A DNA stretch of 26,664 nt, taken from the IMG/VR virus record IMGVR_UViG_3300025131_009698, positions 1-26,664 of that record. One strand, given 5' to 3'. The notes under the pieces were generated by a model. That model was not told where the DNA came from. It did no database searches and was given only the letters and a program-made list of their open reading frames with translations. This DNA is from a virus. Made by a program: the position numbers and the translations under genes. Below, piece after piece: positions 11,888 to 20,404 of the stretch. The first letter of the stretch is position 1. Each line of letters begins with the position of its first letter.

Positions 11888-12573
11888 AAATCAGAGACAA
11901 AATTTAAGACCGCCTCTGTGGTTGGACCGATTGCGATTGATTCCATTACAGTCGTAGATGAGTGAATAATTCCGACAAGATGTCCCCTGGAATTAAAAAC
12001 AGGTGAGCCGCTTGATCCAGGAGCTGCTGGAATAGTATAAATCTGCTCATTGTCAGGTGACATTTTTCCCGAGTAGGTTCCACTAAAAGTTAGTATAAAC
12101 TTATTACCAAATATTCCATAAGGAGCCGCTAGATTGTAGACGGTATCACCTGGTTTTGGTAAAATCCTGCTTAGTCTAATGTATGGCAAGCCTGAAAAAT
12201 CACCTTCAAGCATGCACAGGTCGTTTACTATGTCTATTCCAACGACTTCAACCGATAATCTTTCTTCATTCCACGTAGACACCGTTATAAAAGTTAGCAC
12301 ATCACCCGAAAAATAATCTGAACTTGGCACGCAAACATGTGCCGCGGTAAGTATTAGGGTTCTGTATGTATTACTTTCTACAATAACACCAGATCCAAAG
12401 CCCTGCCTTTCTCTTTGCGCACCATCTTCATTTGAAATATTTAAATTATTAACTTCAACGTGTACGAATGCATCACGTTCAATAAAATTAGATGAGTCTT
12501 TTAGGTTAGTTGAACACCCTTGAGTGATGACTAAAATCAAAGCTATGCTTAGAAACTTAAAGATTGCTCTCAT
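11884..12573 (-). CDS. exported trypsin-like serine protease, likely lipoprotein
   Basis: A 229-residue protein on the reverse strand. The first 20 residues are a signal ending VITQGC, a near-lipobox with Cys20, suggesting a lipoprotein. The chymotrypsin-fold triad is complete: His79 in LTAAHV, Asp118 in VNDLCML, Ser188 in APGSSGSPVF, with the oxyanion Gly before it. No PDZ domain follows, so it is a minimal S1-type protease related to the HtrA/Glu-endopeptidase groups. It is one of only two reverse-strand genes here, and its promoter must lie in the 12574-12631 gap. Acting in the periplasm, it could cut an envelope protein, for example a receptor; the target is unknown. Confidence 0.85.
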   Translation of the reverse strand: MRAIFKFLSIALILVITQGCSTNLKDSSNFIERDAFVHVEVNNLNISNEDGAQRERQGFGSGVIVESNTYRTLILTAAHVCVPSSDYFSGDVLTFITVSTWNEERLSVEVVGIDIVNDLCMLEGDFSGLPYIRLSRILPKPGDTVYNLAAPYGIFGNKFILTFSGTYSGKMSPDNEQIYTIPAAPGSSGSPVFNSRGHLVGIIHSSTTVMESIAIGPTTEAVLNFVSDF

Positions 12574-12631
12574 ATTAATATCTATGTAAAATACATTTAT
12601 TTCTGTTATTTAACACAGACAAGGATAAGAC

Positions 12632-13243
12632 ATGATAACTGCTATTGGTGACGTAATGCGTGAATGCTATAAAAGGGGCTGGATAACTACACGAGACGGC
12701 AACTGCTCCCTGCGAAGAAAGGGAGATAACAAGATTTATATCACGCCTTCAGGTGTAAGAAAAAACATTATCTATCCGGAATCTATTGAAAAAATTAAAA
12801 TCACAAATGATGGACTTCATATTGGAAAAAATATTAATCCATCCGGTGAGCTAGAGATGCATTGGCAATTATTAAATAATGCGCCGCAAACACGCTGTAT
12901 TTTACATGTTCATCCGACTAATATAGTCGCCGCAATGTTTGCCGGTTTTGACCTACAGGCAGTCGCCTCTAATTTCCCTGAAATCTACAGGTATACTCGC
13001 GTTGGTAAAAATGTTCCCACATTACCTGCCACATCCATCGAGCTGGCCAATGCGACTTCAAAGCAGTTAAAAATAAGCGATGGAAAAGTGGAATATGATA
13101 TTGTAGGTCAGGCTAATCATGGAGCCTGCGCGGTGGGAAAAAATCCATGGGATGCATTTGAGCACATTGAACGATTAGAGCATATTTGTCAAATTATTTT
13201 ATTGTCTGGAGTAAGACCGTCTGTAAAAACTCGTTATATTTAA
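12632..13243 (+). CDS. class II aldolase/adducin-family protein
   Basis: A 203-residue protein covering the whole class II aldolase fold. NGNCSLR is replaced by DGNCSLR at 22-28, ITPSGVRK (37-44) gives the substrate-phosphate loop, Glu73 lies in PSGELEMHW, and the zinc histidines are His92 and His94 (ILHVHPTN) and His163 (ANHGACAVG). All metal ligands seem intact, so it should be an active zinc enzyme. Family members include L-fuculose-phosphate aldolase, ribulose-phosphate epimerase and methylthioribulose-phosphate dehydratase; which one cannot be decided. AAGGATAAG precedes the ATG. A phage could use it in sugar metabolism for capsule or lipopolysaccharide building blocks. Confidence 0.85.
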   Translation: MITAIGDVMRECYKRGWITTRDGNCSLRRKGDNKIYITPSGVRKNIIYPESIEKIKITNDGLHIGKNINPSGELEMHWQLLNNAPQTRCILHVHPTNIVAAMFAGFDLQAVASNFPEIYRYTRVGKNVPTLPATSIELANATSKQLKISDGKVEYDIVGQANHGACAVGKNPWDAFEHIERLEHICQIILLSGVRPSVKTRYI

Positions 13244-13258
13244 TAATGGGACACCTAC

Positions 13259-13762
13259 ATGCTATCCAATGTTGTAACACTTAAATTAGACTCATCGTAC
13301 AAGCCGATAGAGATTATTTCATGGCAGGATGCAATAAGCCTTGTTATTATGGGAAAAGCATACATTATAGAAGCATATGAAAAATTTATTAGATCTGCTA
13401 AAAAAGCGTGGCAAGTTCCTGCTGTCATAGTTTTAAAGCGATTTGTAAACTATGAGCATGTTAAATTTTCTTGTTCTAGGAAAAATATAATGATTCGGGA
13501 TGACTATAGGTGTCAATACTGCAGCGGGGTATTTGAGACGTCTAATCTCACGCTGGATCACGTAATCCCAAAATCCCGTGGCGGTATTAACTCTTGGCAT
13601 AACTTAGTGACTGCATGTCGAGAGTGCAATCAAAAAAAAGGAAACATGCTATCCTCTGAATCGGGAATGTTTCCACTTCGTACTCCAAAACCTCCTGATA
13701 AGAAGTTTTTTATAAAAATATTCAATAAAAAAATCAGTGCCGAGATTAAAAAGTACGTCTAG
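13259..13762 (+). CDS. HNH endonuclease
   Basis: A 167-residue protein with a C-terminal zinc-bound HNH domain: CQYC (85-88), LDHVIPKSRGG with Asp100-His101, Asn115 in HNLVTAC, and CREC (120-123). The ~70-residue N-terminal part (VVTLKLDSSYKPIEIISWQD ... VPAVIVLKRFV) is the extension commonly found with HNH proteins in bacteria and phages. It lacks the DNA-binding repeats of homing endonucleases and does not interrupt any gene, so a role in DNA processing, restriction of competing DNA or packaging is more likely than homing. Confidence 0.85.
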   Translation: MLSNVVTLKLDSSYKPIEIISWQDAISLVIMGKAYIIEAYEKFIRSAKKAWQVPAVIVLKRFVNYEHVKFSCSRKNIMIRDDYRCQYCSGVFETSNLTLDHVIPKSRGGINSWHNLVTACRECNQKKGNMLSSESGMFPLRTPKPPDKKFFIKIFNKKISAEIKKYV

Positions 13763-13864
13763 TTAAACAAACACACTATAGCAGTTATTTTTAATATTAT
13801 TAATACTAGAGGCTTGAATAGTATCTTCTAAGTAGAAGATTAATAACTAAAGGTGCTGTAAGTT

Positions 13865-14371
13865 ATGATATGGAGTAATATAGAAGATCTAGCTAACTAT
13901 CTAATAGAGAGTCAGTTTAGAGAAAGAGGTGGAAAAATTTACTTAACATCTGGTGGGTTTGATCCACTTCATGTTGGACATCTACGGTGTATTCAAGGCA
14001 CCGTTGACTTAGCATCGAAAGCTAAGAAGTCAATGGTTGTCATTGTAGTTAACAATGACGGCTTCTTAATAAGAAAAAAGGGCTATGCATTTATGCCAAT
14101 AGCTGAACGTATGGAAATTATTTCTGGATTAGAAGGTGTAGGTTCGGTGACAACCTGGGATGACGGTGGGCAAACAGTTAAAGGAGCAATAGAAATTCTA
14201 AAGCCAGATTTTTTTACAAAAGGAGGAGATAGGACAGATTCCTCTAATGTTCCAGAGCATGATATCTGTGAATTAATTGGCTGTGAAATTATATTCGGTG
14301 TAGGAGGGGGAAAAATTCAATCTAGTTCAACACTTGTAGCTAATATGAGATCTCAAAATAAAGGTGAGTGA
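13865..14371 (+). CDS. cytidylyltransferase-like nucleotidyltransferase (HxGH)
   Basis: A 168-residue protein with GGFDPLHVGHLRCIQ (30-44), the HxGH motif of the nucleotidyl(adenylyl/cytidylyl)transferase superfamily, followed by VVIVVNNDGFLIRKKG, ERMEIISGLEGV, KPDFFTKGGDR, and a C-terminal GGGKIQSSSTLV that corresponds to the ISTS-like nucleotide-binding segment. It most resembles the adenylyltransferase domain of RfaE/HldE or glycerol-3-phosphate cytidylyltransferases. It would activate a sugar- or polyol-phosphate as a nucleotide conjugate, in keeping with the aldolase and epimerase nearby. The 13763-13864 gap before it holds no gene. Confidence 0.8.
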   Translation: MIWSNIEDLANYLIESQFRERGGKIYLTSGGFDPLHVGHLRCIQGTVDLASKAKKSMVVIVVNNDGFLIRKKGYAFMPIAERMEIISGLEGVGSVTTWDDGGQTVKGAIEILKPDFFTKGGDRTDSSNVPEHDICELIGCEIIFGVGGGKIQSSSTLVANMRSQNKGE

Positions 14372-14404
14372 TAGTTAATATTGACATCTTTGGAGGGATC
14401 TAAA

Positions 14405-14884
14405 ATGAATGATGAATCTGATAATACAGTTCTTAATAATAGGCTAATGGCCATCGAGAATATTCTTTCATCTGCAGCAGCACTGAATGGTGGATTTGAT
14501 AAACTTATGGTAGAAATTATGCAAATTAAGTCAAATCAAGCAGAAGTAAAAGAATTAATCTCTAAGGTGGCTATAACAGTTTACGACCCCTCAGGAGGTT
14601 TAGTGGCTAAAACTAGAGACGTTGAAGCAAAAATAATTGAATTTGATAGATTTGAGGAATCAATGGAACAGGTTATTGATCGCCACAAAGAAATATCTCT
14701 CTGGGTTTCTGCAAGGTCAAAAGACTTGGAAAAGTGGGATGATAAAAAAGGAGAGCTTCTTATAGAGATCGATCGTTTAACACAATGGAAAAATAACGTT
14801 ACACGTTTACTGTGGCTAATGGGAGGTTCAACTGTCGGGCTGCTGGTTAAAAATTTCTTTTCATTGATGTCATCATCACAGTAA
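14405..14884 (+). CDS. coiled-coil protein with C-terminal membrane anchor
   Basis: A 159-residue protein starting MNDESDNTVLNNRLMAIENI; GGAGGG at the usual distance picks the ATG at 14405 over the TTG at 14381. Residues ~1-135 are heptad-rich helix (QIKSNQAEVKELISKV; EESMEQVIDRHKEISLWVSA), followed by one hydrophobic helix (LLWLMGGSTVGLLVKNFF) and a short tail. The topology is like XhlA-type phage proteins, which have a coiled coil and C-terminal anchor, though no specific match is claimed. It ends four bases before the yeaH homologue and may be co-expressed with that module. Confidence 0.65.
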   Translation: MNDESDNTVLNNRLMAIENILSSAAALNGGFDKLMVEIMQIKSNQAEVKELISKVAITVYDPSGGLVAKTRDVEAKIIEFDRFEESMEQVIDRHKEISLWVSARSKDLEKWDDKKGELLIEIDRLTQWKNNVTRLLWLMGGSTVGLLVKNFFSLMSSSQ

Positions 14885-14888
14885 TTTT

Positions 14889-16079
14889 ATGTCAATTTTT
14901 CGAGAACACAAATCAACATCTGATCGGTCAGCCACAGATAGACGTAGGCACAAGCAGAAGATCAATAAAGCTATTAAAGACGGAATCCAGCATATTGTTG
15001 CTGAAGAATCCATAATTGGGAAAGATGGAAAGAAAAAAATCCTTATTCCAGTCAAGGGCATCAAAGAATACAGGTTTATTTTTGGAGATGGCGAACACAA
15101 CAAGCAGGTTGGGTCCGCCCCCGGAAAAAACATCAGAAAGGGTCAAAAGGTCGGCCACGCTAAGAAAAAGGGTAGTGAAAATGGCCAGGGGGCCAGTAAT
15201 GAGCCAGGTGAGGAATATTATGAAGTTGAGCTTACGCTTGAAGAGCTGGCAGAGCATCTATTTGAAAACTTAGAGCTGCCAGAACTAGAGAAGAAAAAGT
15301 TTAGATTTGTAACAGAGAAGAAGCCAAAGTGGAGAGGTCATAGGACGCAAGGTCTTAGGTCCAGGCTTTCAAAAAAGCTTACATTAAAAAATAAGATAAA
15401 AAGAAAGCTTACAGCTGAAAGACTGGGAATTCATAAAAAAAATTTAGAAAATGAGCAGGAGGAGGATGAAGAGCGTTTCCCTTTTCATGATAGCGACTTA
15501 AAATACAAGCACTATAAGACAAAGCCCAAGGAAAATAGCAGTGCAGTCGTTTTTTTCATTATGGACGTGTCAGGAAGTATGTCCACAGAGAAAAAATACA
15601 TAGCTAGAAGCTTTTATTTCTTAGTCTATCAGTTTTTAAGGTACAAGTATGACAATATTGAGATTGTCTTTATATCACACACGATTAGTGCCAAAGAAGT
15701 CTCTGAGGAAGAATTTTTTTCTAGGACGCCCTCCGGTGGAACATTAATCTCTCCTGCATTAGAGCTCATGAATGATATTGTGGAAAAAAGATTTCACACT
15801 AGTATGTGGAACATCTATGGATTTCACTGTTCCGATGGTGATAATTGGCCAGAAGATCACCAAAAGTGCCTCACTGAAACTAAAAAATTAATTGAAAAGT
15901 GTCAGGTGTACTCTTTTTGTGAGATTACACCGGCAGGTGAGGCATATGGAAAAAACTACTCTGATACATACACAAACTACCAGCCACATTCTGGCAAAAA
16001 TTTTAAGCTCTTAAAGATGACATCTCCTTCCGATATCTGGCTGTCATTTAAAAAAATATTTGGAGTTACAAATGACTGA
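14889..16079 (+). CDS. yeaH: YeaH/YhbH-family (DUF444) protein with VWA-like domain
   Basis: A 396-residue protein with the layout of YeaH/YhbH: a basic N-terminal region (DRSATDRRRHKQKINKAIKD), a conserved EYRFIFGDGEH segment, a charged middle (KPKWRGHRTQGLRSRLSKKL) and a C-terminal von Willebrand A-like domain. The MIDAS motif is MDVSGSMS with Asp226, Ser228 and Ser230, and TPSGGTLISPAL supplies the later loop. In E. coli yeaH lies with yeaG (PrkA) and both are induced in stationary phase and nitrogen starvation (established). Length is slightly below the bacterial ~425. The stop overlaps the SpoVR start by eight bases. Presence of all three partners in one phage block argues for retained joint function. 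Confidence 0.9.
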   Translation: MSIFREHKSTSDRSATDRRRHKQKINKAIKDGIQHIVAEESIIGKDGKKKILIPVKGIKEYRFIFGDGEHNKQVGSAPGKNIRKGQKVGHAKKKGSENGQGASNEPGEEYYEVELTLEELAEHLFENLELPELEKKKFRFVTEKKPKWRGHRTQGLRSRLSKKLTLKNKIKRKLTAERLGIHKKNLENEQEEDEERFPFHDSDLKYKHYKTKPKENSSAVVFFIMDVSGSMSTEKKYIARSFYFLVYQFLRYKYDNIEIVFISHTISAKEVSEEEFFSRTPSGGTLISPALELMNDIVEKRFHTSMWNIYGFHCSDGDNWPEDHQKCLTETKKLIEKCQVYSFCEITPAGEAYGKNYSDTYTNYQPHSGKNFKLLKMTSPSDIWLSFKKIFGVTND

Positions 16080-17385
16080 CTGGACATTTGAAGAACTGGA
16101 AAAGTGGGATAAAAAGATCTGCAAACTAGCAGCATCCTATGACTTGGATTGGTACCCCATAGACTACGAGATGTGTGACTATTATGACATGATAGGGAAC
16201 ATGGCATATGTTGGACTCCCTACACACTATCATCACTGGAGCTTTGGGAAGAGTTTTGAGCAGACACATTTTAGGTATAATGCTGGAATGGAGGGGTTGC
16301 CCTATGAGATGATTATAAATTCGAACCCTAGCATCTCATATCTTATGCGAGAAAATGACATGGCAATGCATGTCCTGACTATGGCACACTGCATTGGTCA
16401 CTCTGACTTTTTTAAGAATAATATAAATTTTTCCCATACTGATCCGTCTAATGTGATATCCAAATTTAGATCGGCCGCATTAAGAATTAGAAAATATGTT
16501 GAGGATCCTGGCATTGGCGTCGATGGTGTGGAGCGAATATTAGATGCTGCACATAGCATTAAGTATCAGTGCCGTCGATTCCCTCACACTCCTAAAAAGA
16601 CACATAGGGAAATTAAAGAGAGTTACATCAATTTAATCAATAATGACAAAGAAAAAAAGTATGCAGATTTTGACATCGATAAATTTCCGCTAGAGCCTGA
16701 TTACGATATCCTAAATTTTATTAGGGATTACGGTCGACACCTTAGGGAATGGGAAAAAGACATCATTGGTATTGTCGTAGATGAGACTGATTATTTCATT
16801 CCTCAGGCACGAACAAAGATTATGAATGAGGGATGGGCTTCATTTTGGCACTATAAGATATTAAGTGAGGTAGGAATACCTCAGGAGTATCACCTGTCAT
16901 TTCTCAAGAGTCACAATCAGGTTATTCGACCACATATGGGCAGGATTAATCCGTATCACCTGGGATTTAAACTTTTTAAAATGATAGAGAAAGAAATGGG
17001 GCTTGAAGAGTGCTTCTTTGCCAGGGAAGTTCACCATGACGAATCATTTTTACGTGAGTACTTAAATGATGATGTCTGTAGGGATATGAATCTTTTTAGC
17101 TATTCATTAAAAAGGGATACCTACACGATAGACGAAGTTTCAGACGAGGATGGCTGGAAATTAATTAGGGACGATTTAATTAAAAATGTTGGCCTTAATA
17201 GTATTCCTAAGATATATGTAGAAGAGGTAATATCTCCTGATAATACGCTAATATTAAAACACGAGTTCGACGGCAGGGAACTTGACCTTGAGTATGCGGA
17301 GCAGGTCTGCAAGAATATTGTGGATCTTTGGGCTGATCCAGTTAAATTTTTCACTATCATAGAAGATGATCCGTGGGAGATTTAA
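16072..17385 (+). CDS. spoVR: SpoVR-family protein
   Basis: A 437-residue protein starting MTDWTFEELEKWDKKICKLA, overlapping the yeaH homologue by eight bases. It contains the family's conserved elements YEMIINSNPSISYLMRENDM, the AHCIGHSDFFKNN segment, and NEGWASFWHY (252-261), plus GRINPYHLGFKLF further on. Bacterial relatives are SpoVR of Bacillus (spore cortex) and YcgB of E. coli (stationary phase); their biochemical activity is not settled. It is a little shorter than YcgB (~510). The tight overlap and order yeaH-spoVR-prkA show a complete module, here in a different gene order from the usual prkA-first bacterial operon. Confidence 0.92.
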   Translation: MTDWTFEELEKWDKKICKLAASYDLDWYPIDYEMCDYYDMIGNMAYVGLPTHYHHWSFGKSFEQTHFRYNAGMEGLPYEMIINSNPSISYLMRENDMAMHVLTMAHCIGHSDFFKNNINFSHTDPSNVISKFRSAALRIRKYVEDPGIGVDGVERILDAAHSIKYQCRRFPHTPKKTHREIKESYINLINNDKEKKYADFDIDKFPLEPDYDILNFIRDYGRHLREWEKDIIGIVVDETDYFIPQARTKIMNEGWASFWHYKILSEVGIPQEYHLSFLKSHNQVIRPHMGRINPYHLGFKLFKMIEKEMGLEECFFAREVHHDESFLREYLNDDVCRDMNLFSYSLKRDTYTIDEVSDEDGWKLIRDDLIKNVGLNSIPKIYVEEVISPDNTLILKHEFDGRELDLEYAEQVCKNIVDLWADPVKFFTIIEDDPWEI

Positions 17386-17415
17386 AATTTTAAAAATTGC
17401 TGCCTGGTGGTAATA

Positions 17416-17423
17416 TACTTATA
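17416..17423 (+). promoter_or_regulatory. candidate phage promoter element TACTTATA
   Basis: In the 55-base gap between spoVR and prkA, 25 bases before the ATG at 17441 (context GGTAATATACTTATATTGAGG). A GAGGGAT ribosome site sits between. This would let prkA be transcribed separately from yeaH-spoVR. Confidence 0.5.
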
Positions 17424-17440
17424 TTGAGGGATGTGCACCT

Positions 17441-19372
17441 ATGTCTAACGATGATTTTCTGTCTATAATTCACGAACAGAGAAAAAAGAAGAAAAATACT
17501 AAGTTTTCAGGAAGCTTTATTGATTACCTGAACTTAATCCGCGAGGATCCTGGCGTTGTTAAGCTGGCTCATAAAAGACTTTATGATGCAATTATTTCAT
17601 ATGGGGTACACAAGATGGACCTTGCAGACCCGCGCTGCAAGAGCTTATTTGAGGGAAATTCTATCCCTATATATGACTACTATTCATCTCATTTTTTTGG
17701 GCTGGAGGATGCAATCTCAAAAATTATGAGATTTCTAAAGTCAGCCAGCTTAAAGGGGGAAGAATCACGTCAGGTACTTCTGCTTATGGGCCCCGTTGGA
17801 GCAGGTAAGTCAGCTTTAATGGAGAGGACAAAACAGGCTCTAGAAAGACAGGGGCCCATTTATCACCTAGAGGGATGTCCAATACGTGAAGAGCCCCTCC
17901 ATCTACTTCCAAGAAACTTAAGGGAAAAATTTGAGGAAATTTTAGGCATTAAAATAGAGGGTGATCTCTGTCCTGCATGCCGCTTTAGGCTAAAGGAAGA
18001 GTTCGATAATAAGTACGAAAAATTTCCCATAACTACCTCCTCATTTTCAATTAGGGGTCGTCGAGGAATTGGGGTTGTCCCGCCCATTGACGCAAACACC
18101 CAGGATACATCAATTTTAATTGGAACAGAAGATATATCAAAGCTGGACTTATACCCCGAGGACGACCCCAGAGTACTTTCCCTTAATGGTGCCTTTAATG
18201 TTGGAAATCGAGGAATTGTTGAATTTGTTGAGATTTTTAAGAATGAGACTGAGTTTCTTCACACTATCCTAACAGCCACACAGGAGAAGTCCGTACCCTC
18301 TCCTGGTAAAAATGCCATGATTTATTTTGATGGTGCAATTCTATCACACTGCAATGAGTCGGAGTGGAATCGTTTTAAGTCCGATCACACCAACGAGGCC
18401 GTGATGGATAGGATAGTCAAAATAAATGTGCCTTATTGCCTGGAATTAAAGGAAGAGTCCAAGATATACAGGAAAATTCTTGGACATTCTGATTTCGACG
18501 CACACATAGCGCCCCACTCTATAAAGGTGGCTTCCATGTTTTCTGTGATGTCTAGGCTTAAGGAGTCACAAAAGTGTGATGTTTTAACTAAGATGAAGAT
18601 TTACAATGGCGATGCAATTGTCGAAAAGGGTCGAGTAAAGAAAATTGACATTAAGGACCTACGTGATGAGGCGCGGGATGAGGGAATGAGCGGTATCTCG
18701 ACCCGCTTTATTATGAAGGCCATTGACTCGGCACTGTCTGACAGTGAGAAGGGCATTATTACACCCATTTCAGTCAGAGAGGCATTGGTCAAGCAGGTAA
18801 AGGAACAGGTTGTCTCTGAGGAGGACAGGAATAAGTACTTGGAACTTCTACAGAAAATTATTCATGAAGAGTACCTGAGCATACTTGAGAAGGAGATTAC
18901 CAAGGCTTTCGTTTCAGCCTATGACGAGCAAGCAGAATCGCTATTTAATAACTACTTAGATCATGCGGAGGCATTTGTCAACAAACAGGGCGTCAAGGAT
19001 AAAATCACCAACGAGGAGATGCAGCCGGACGAGAAGTTCATGCAGTCTATCGAGGAGCAGATAGGAATTACAGGCTCGGCAAAAGAGGGATTCCGGAATG
19101 ATGTTACCAGTTATATGTTTACCCTGTTAAGAAGGGGCAAGCAGGTCAGGTGGAATGTCTACGGACCCCTCCGCGAGGCAATTGAGAATAAGCTAATGTC
19201 ATCAGTACGAGAAATTGCCCGCATTGTTACTAAGTCTAAAACAAGGGATCGCAAGCAGCAGAAGAAGTACAGTGATATGATAGGAACGCTGGTTGATGAG
19301 TATGGATACAATGAGGACTCCGCAGAGGAGGTCCTAAAATATGCTGCCAATCATCTCTGGCGTGATAACTAG
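17441..19372 (+). CDS. prkA: PrkA-family AAA+ serine protein kinase (YeaG-like)
   Basis: A 643-residue protein of the same length as bacterial PrkA (~640). The AAA+ domain occupies about residues 60-390: Walker A MGPVGAGKS (116-124), a zinc-like CPACR, the family segment RGRRGIGVVPPIDANTQDTS, MIYFDGAILSHCNESEW, and MDRIVKINVPYCLELKEE. The C-terminal PrkA domain (about 400-643) includes GISTRFIMKAIDSALSD and AITHEEMQPDEKF-like EEMQPDEKFMQSIEEQIGI. Bacterial PrkA/YeaG is a stress-induced serine kinase, with Lon-like protease activity also reported for some members. It is the third part of the yeaH-spoVR-prkA module, with its own candidate promoter. Nothing in the sequence suggests inactivation. 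Confidence 0.95.
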   Translation: MSNDDFLSIIHEQRKKKKNTKFSGSFIDYLNLIREDPGVVKLAHKRLYDAIISYGVHKMDLADPRCKSLFEGNSIPIYDYYSSHFFGLEDAISKIMRFLKSASLKGEESRQVLLLMGPVGAGKSALMERTKQALERQGPIYHLEGCPIREEPLHLLPRNLREKFEEILGIKIEGDLCPACRFRLKEEFDNKYEKFPITTSSFSIRGRRGIGVVPPIDANTQDTSILIGTEDISKLDLYPEDDPRVLSLNGAFNVGNRGIVEFVEIFKNETEFLHTILTATQEKSVPSPGKNAMIYFDGAILSHCNESEWNRFKSDHTNEAVMDRIVKINVPYCLELKEESKIYRKILGHSDFDAHIAPHSIKVASMFSVMSRLKESQKCDVLTKMKIYNGDAIVEKGRVKKIDIKDLRDEARDEGMSGISTRFIMKAIDSALSDSEKGIITPISVREALVKQVKEQVVSEEDRNKYLELLQKIIHEEYLSILEKEITKAFVSAYDEQAESLFNNYLDHAEAFVNKQGVKDKITNEEMQPDEKFMQSIEEQIGITGSAKEGFRNDVTSYMFTLLRRGKQVRWNVYGPLREAIENKLMSSVREIARIVTKSKTRDRKQQKKYSDMIGTLVDEYGYNEDSAEEVLKYAANHLWRDN

Positions 19373-19379
19373 GTGAGCA

Positions 19380-20402
19380 GTGGCTAGGATTGTTATAACG
19401 GGTGGAGCGGGATTTATAGGTTCCCAACTAGGTTATCGACTGCACAACGAGGGACATGATATTATCCTGGTGGATGACATGTCCTTTGGCTACGAGGATA
19501 ATTTAGAAATAGATGGCAAGACTTTTGGCACCTTTATTAAGGAGGATGTCAGGTCTTCCATCATGGGTGATATACTAAAGGGTGTAGACTACGTGTTTCA
19601 CTTTGCAGGTATCTCATCATTGCCAGTTTGTCAACAGGATCCATATCATGCAGTAGACGTTAATGTGGGTGGCACAGTTAATGTGTTAGAACACGCCAGA
19701 AAAAATGGTGTTAAAAGAGTTGTATTTGCTAGCACGTCAGCCATATACGAAAATAATATTAATTTTCCGTCTGCCGAGACTGATAATGTGACCCCTGACC
19801 TGGTATATGCTACTTCAAAGTTACAAGCTGAGCACTCGTGCAGGGTTTACAGTAATTCCTACGGCCTTGATATCGCAATTATTAGGTATTATAACGTTTA
19901 TGGCCCACACCAGGACTTTCGTCGTCTATCTCCACCACTGACTGGTTACATATTAAGGGAGTTGCTTCAAGGTAATGTTCCTATATTACACTCTACTGGC
20001 GATCAGCGTCGAGACTATGTGTATGTTGATGACGTGAATGACCTTAATGTGCTGTGCATGACACATGTTAACGCCCCAGGACATATTTTTAATGCTGCAT
20101 CTGGCGAAGCATTTTCCGTAAAAGAAATATACAGTACGATAGCCGAGACCTTGCAAAGCGACACTAATCCTATATTTCATAGTGCTGGTGAATTTTGGGA
20201 TAAATATCCTGATCTATTTGAGGGTACTTATCCATTAAAAAAGATTCGCCTTGAAAAAGAGGTTAATAAGTTTACGTTGGGCTCTTATCAAAAGGCGAAG
20301 GCGCTTCTAGGATGGACACCTAAAATGTCATTCCATTCAGGAATGAAGGCCACTGCAAATTTTGCAATGTCAATGTCCCTGCAGGATATTGAAAAAAATT
20401 AG
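19380..20402 (+). CDS. NAD-dependent epimerase/dehydratase (GalE-like extended SDR)
   Basis: A 340-residue extended SDR. The nucleotide-binding motif GGAGFIGS occupies residues 8-15, the catalytic pair Tyr143/Lys147 lies in VYATSKLQAEH, ASTSAIYE just before it supplies the Ser/Thr, and RYYNVYGPHQDFRR follows. The C-terminal part (RRDYVYVDDVNDLNVLCM; AASGEAFSVKEI) is typical of UDP-sugar 4-epimerases. The start is GTG at 19380 with AGGTGAG just upstream, seven bases after the prkA stop. Substrate likely is a UDP-hexose or related nucleotide sugar; the exact sugar is undetermined. It would serve surface-sugar or DNA-glycosylation pathways along with the nucleotidyltransferase at 13865. Confidence 0.9.
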   Translation: MARIVITGGAGFIGSQLGYRLHNEGHDIILVDDMSFGYEDNLEIDGKTFGTFIKEDVRSSIMGDILKGVDYVFHFAGISSLPVCQQDPYHAVDVNVGGTVNVLEHARKNGVKRVVFASTSAIYENNINFPSAETDNVTPDLVYATSKLQAEHSCRVYSNSYGLDIAIIRYYNVYGPHQDFRRLSPPLTGYILRELLQGNVPILHSTGDQRRDYVYVDDVNDLNVLCMTHVNAPGHIFNAASGEAFSVKEIYSTIAETLQSDTNPIFHSAGEFWDKYPDLFEGTYPLKKIRLEKEVNKFTLGSYQKAKALLGWTPKMSFHSGMKATANFAMSMSLQDIEKN

Positions 20403-20404
20403 TC

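Noticed and set aside
13259-13762. HNH protein as a homing endonuclease in an intron
   Set aside because: No split gene is seen on either side and the protein lacks homing-type DNA-binding repeats.
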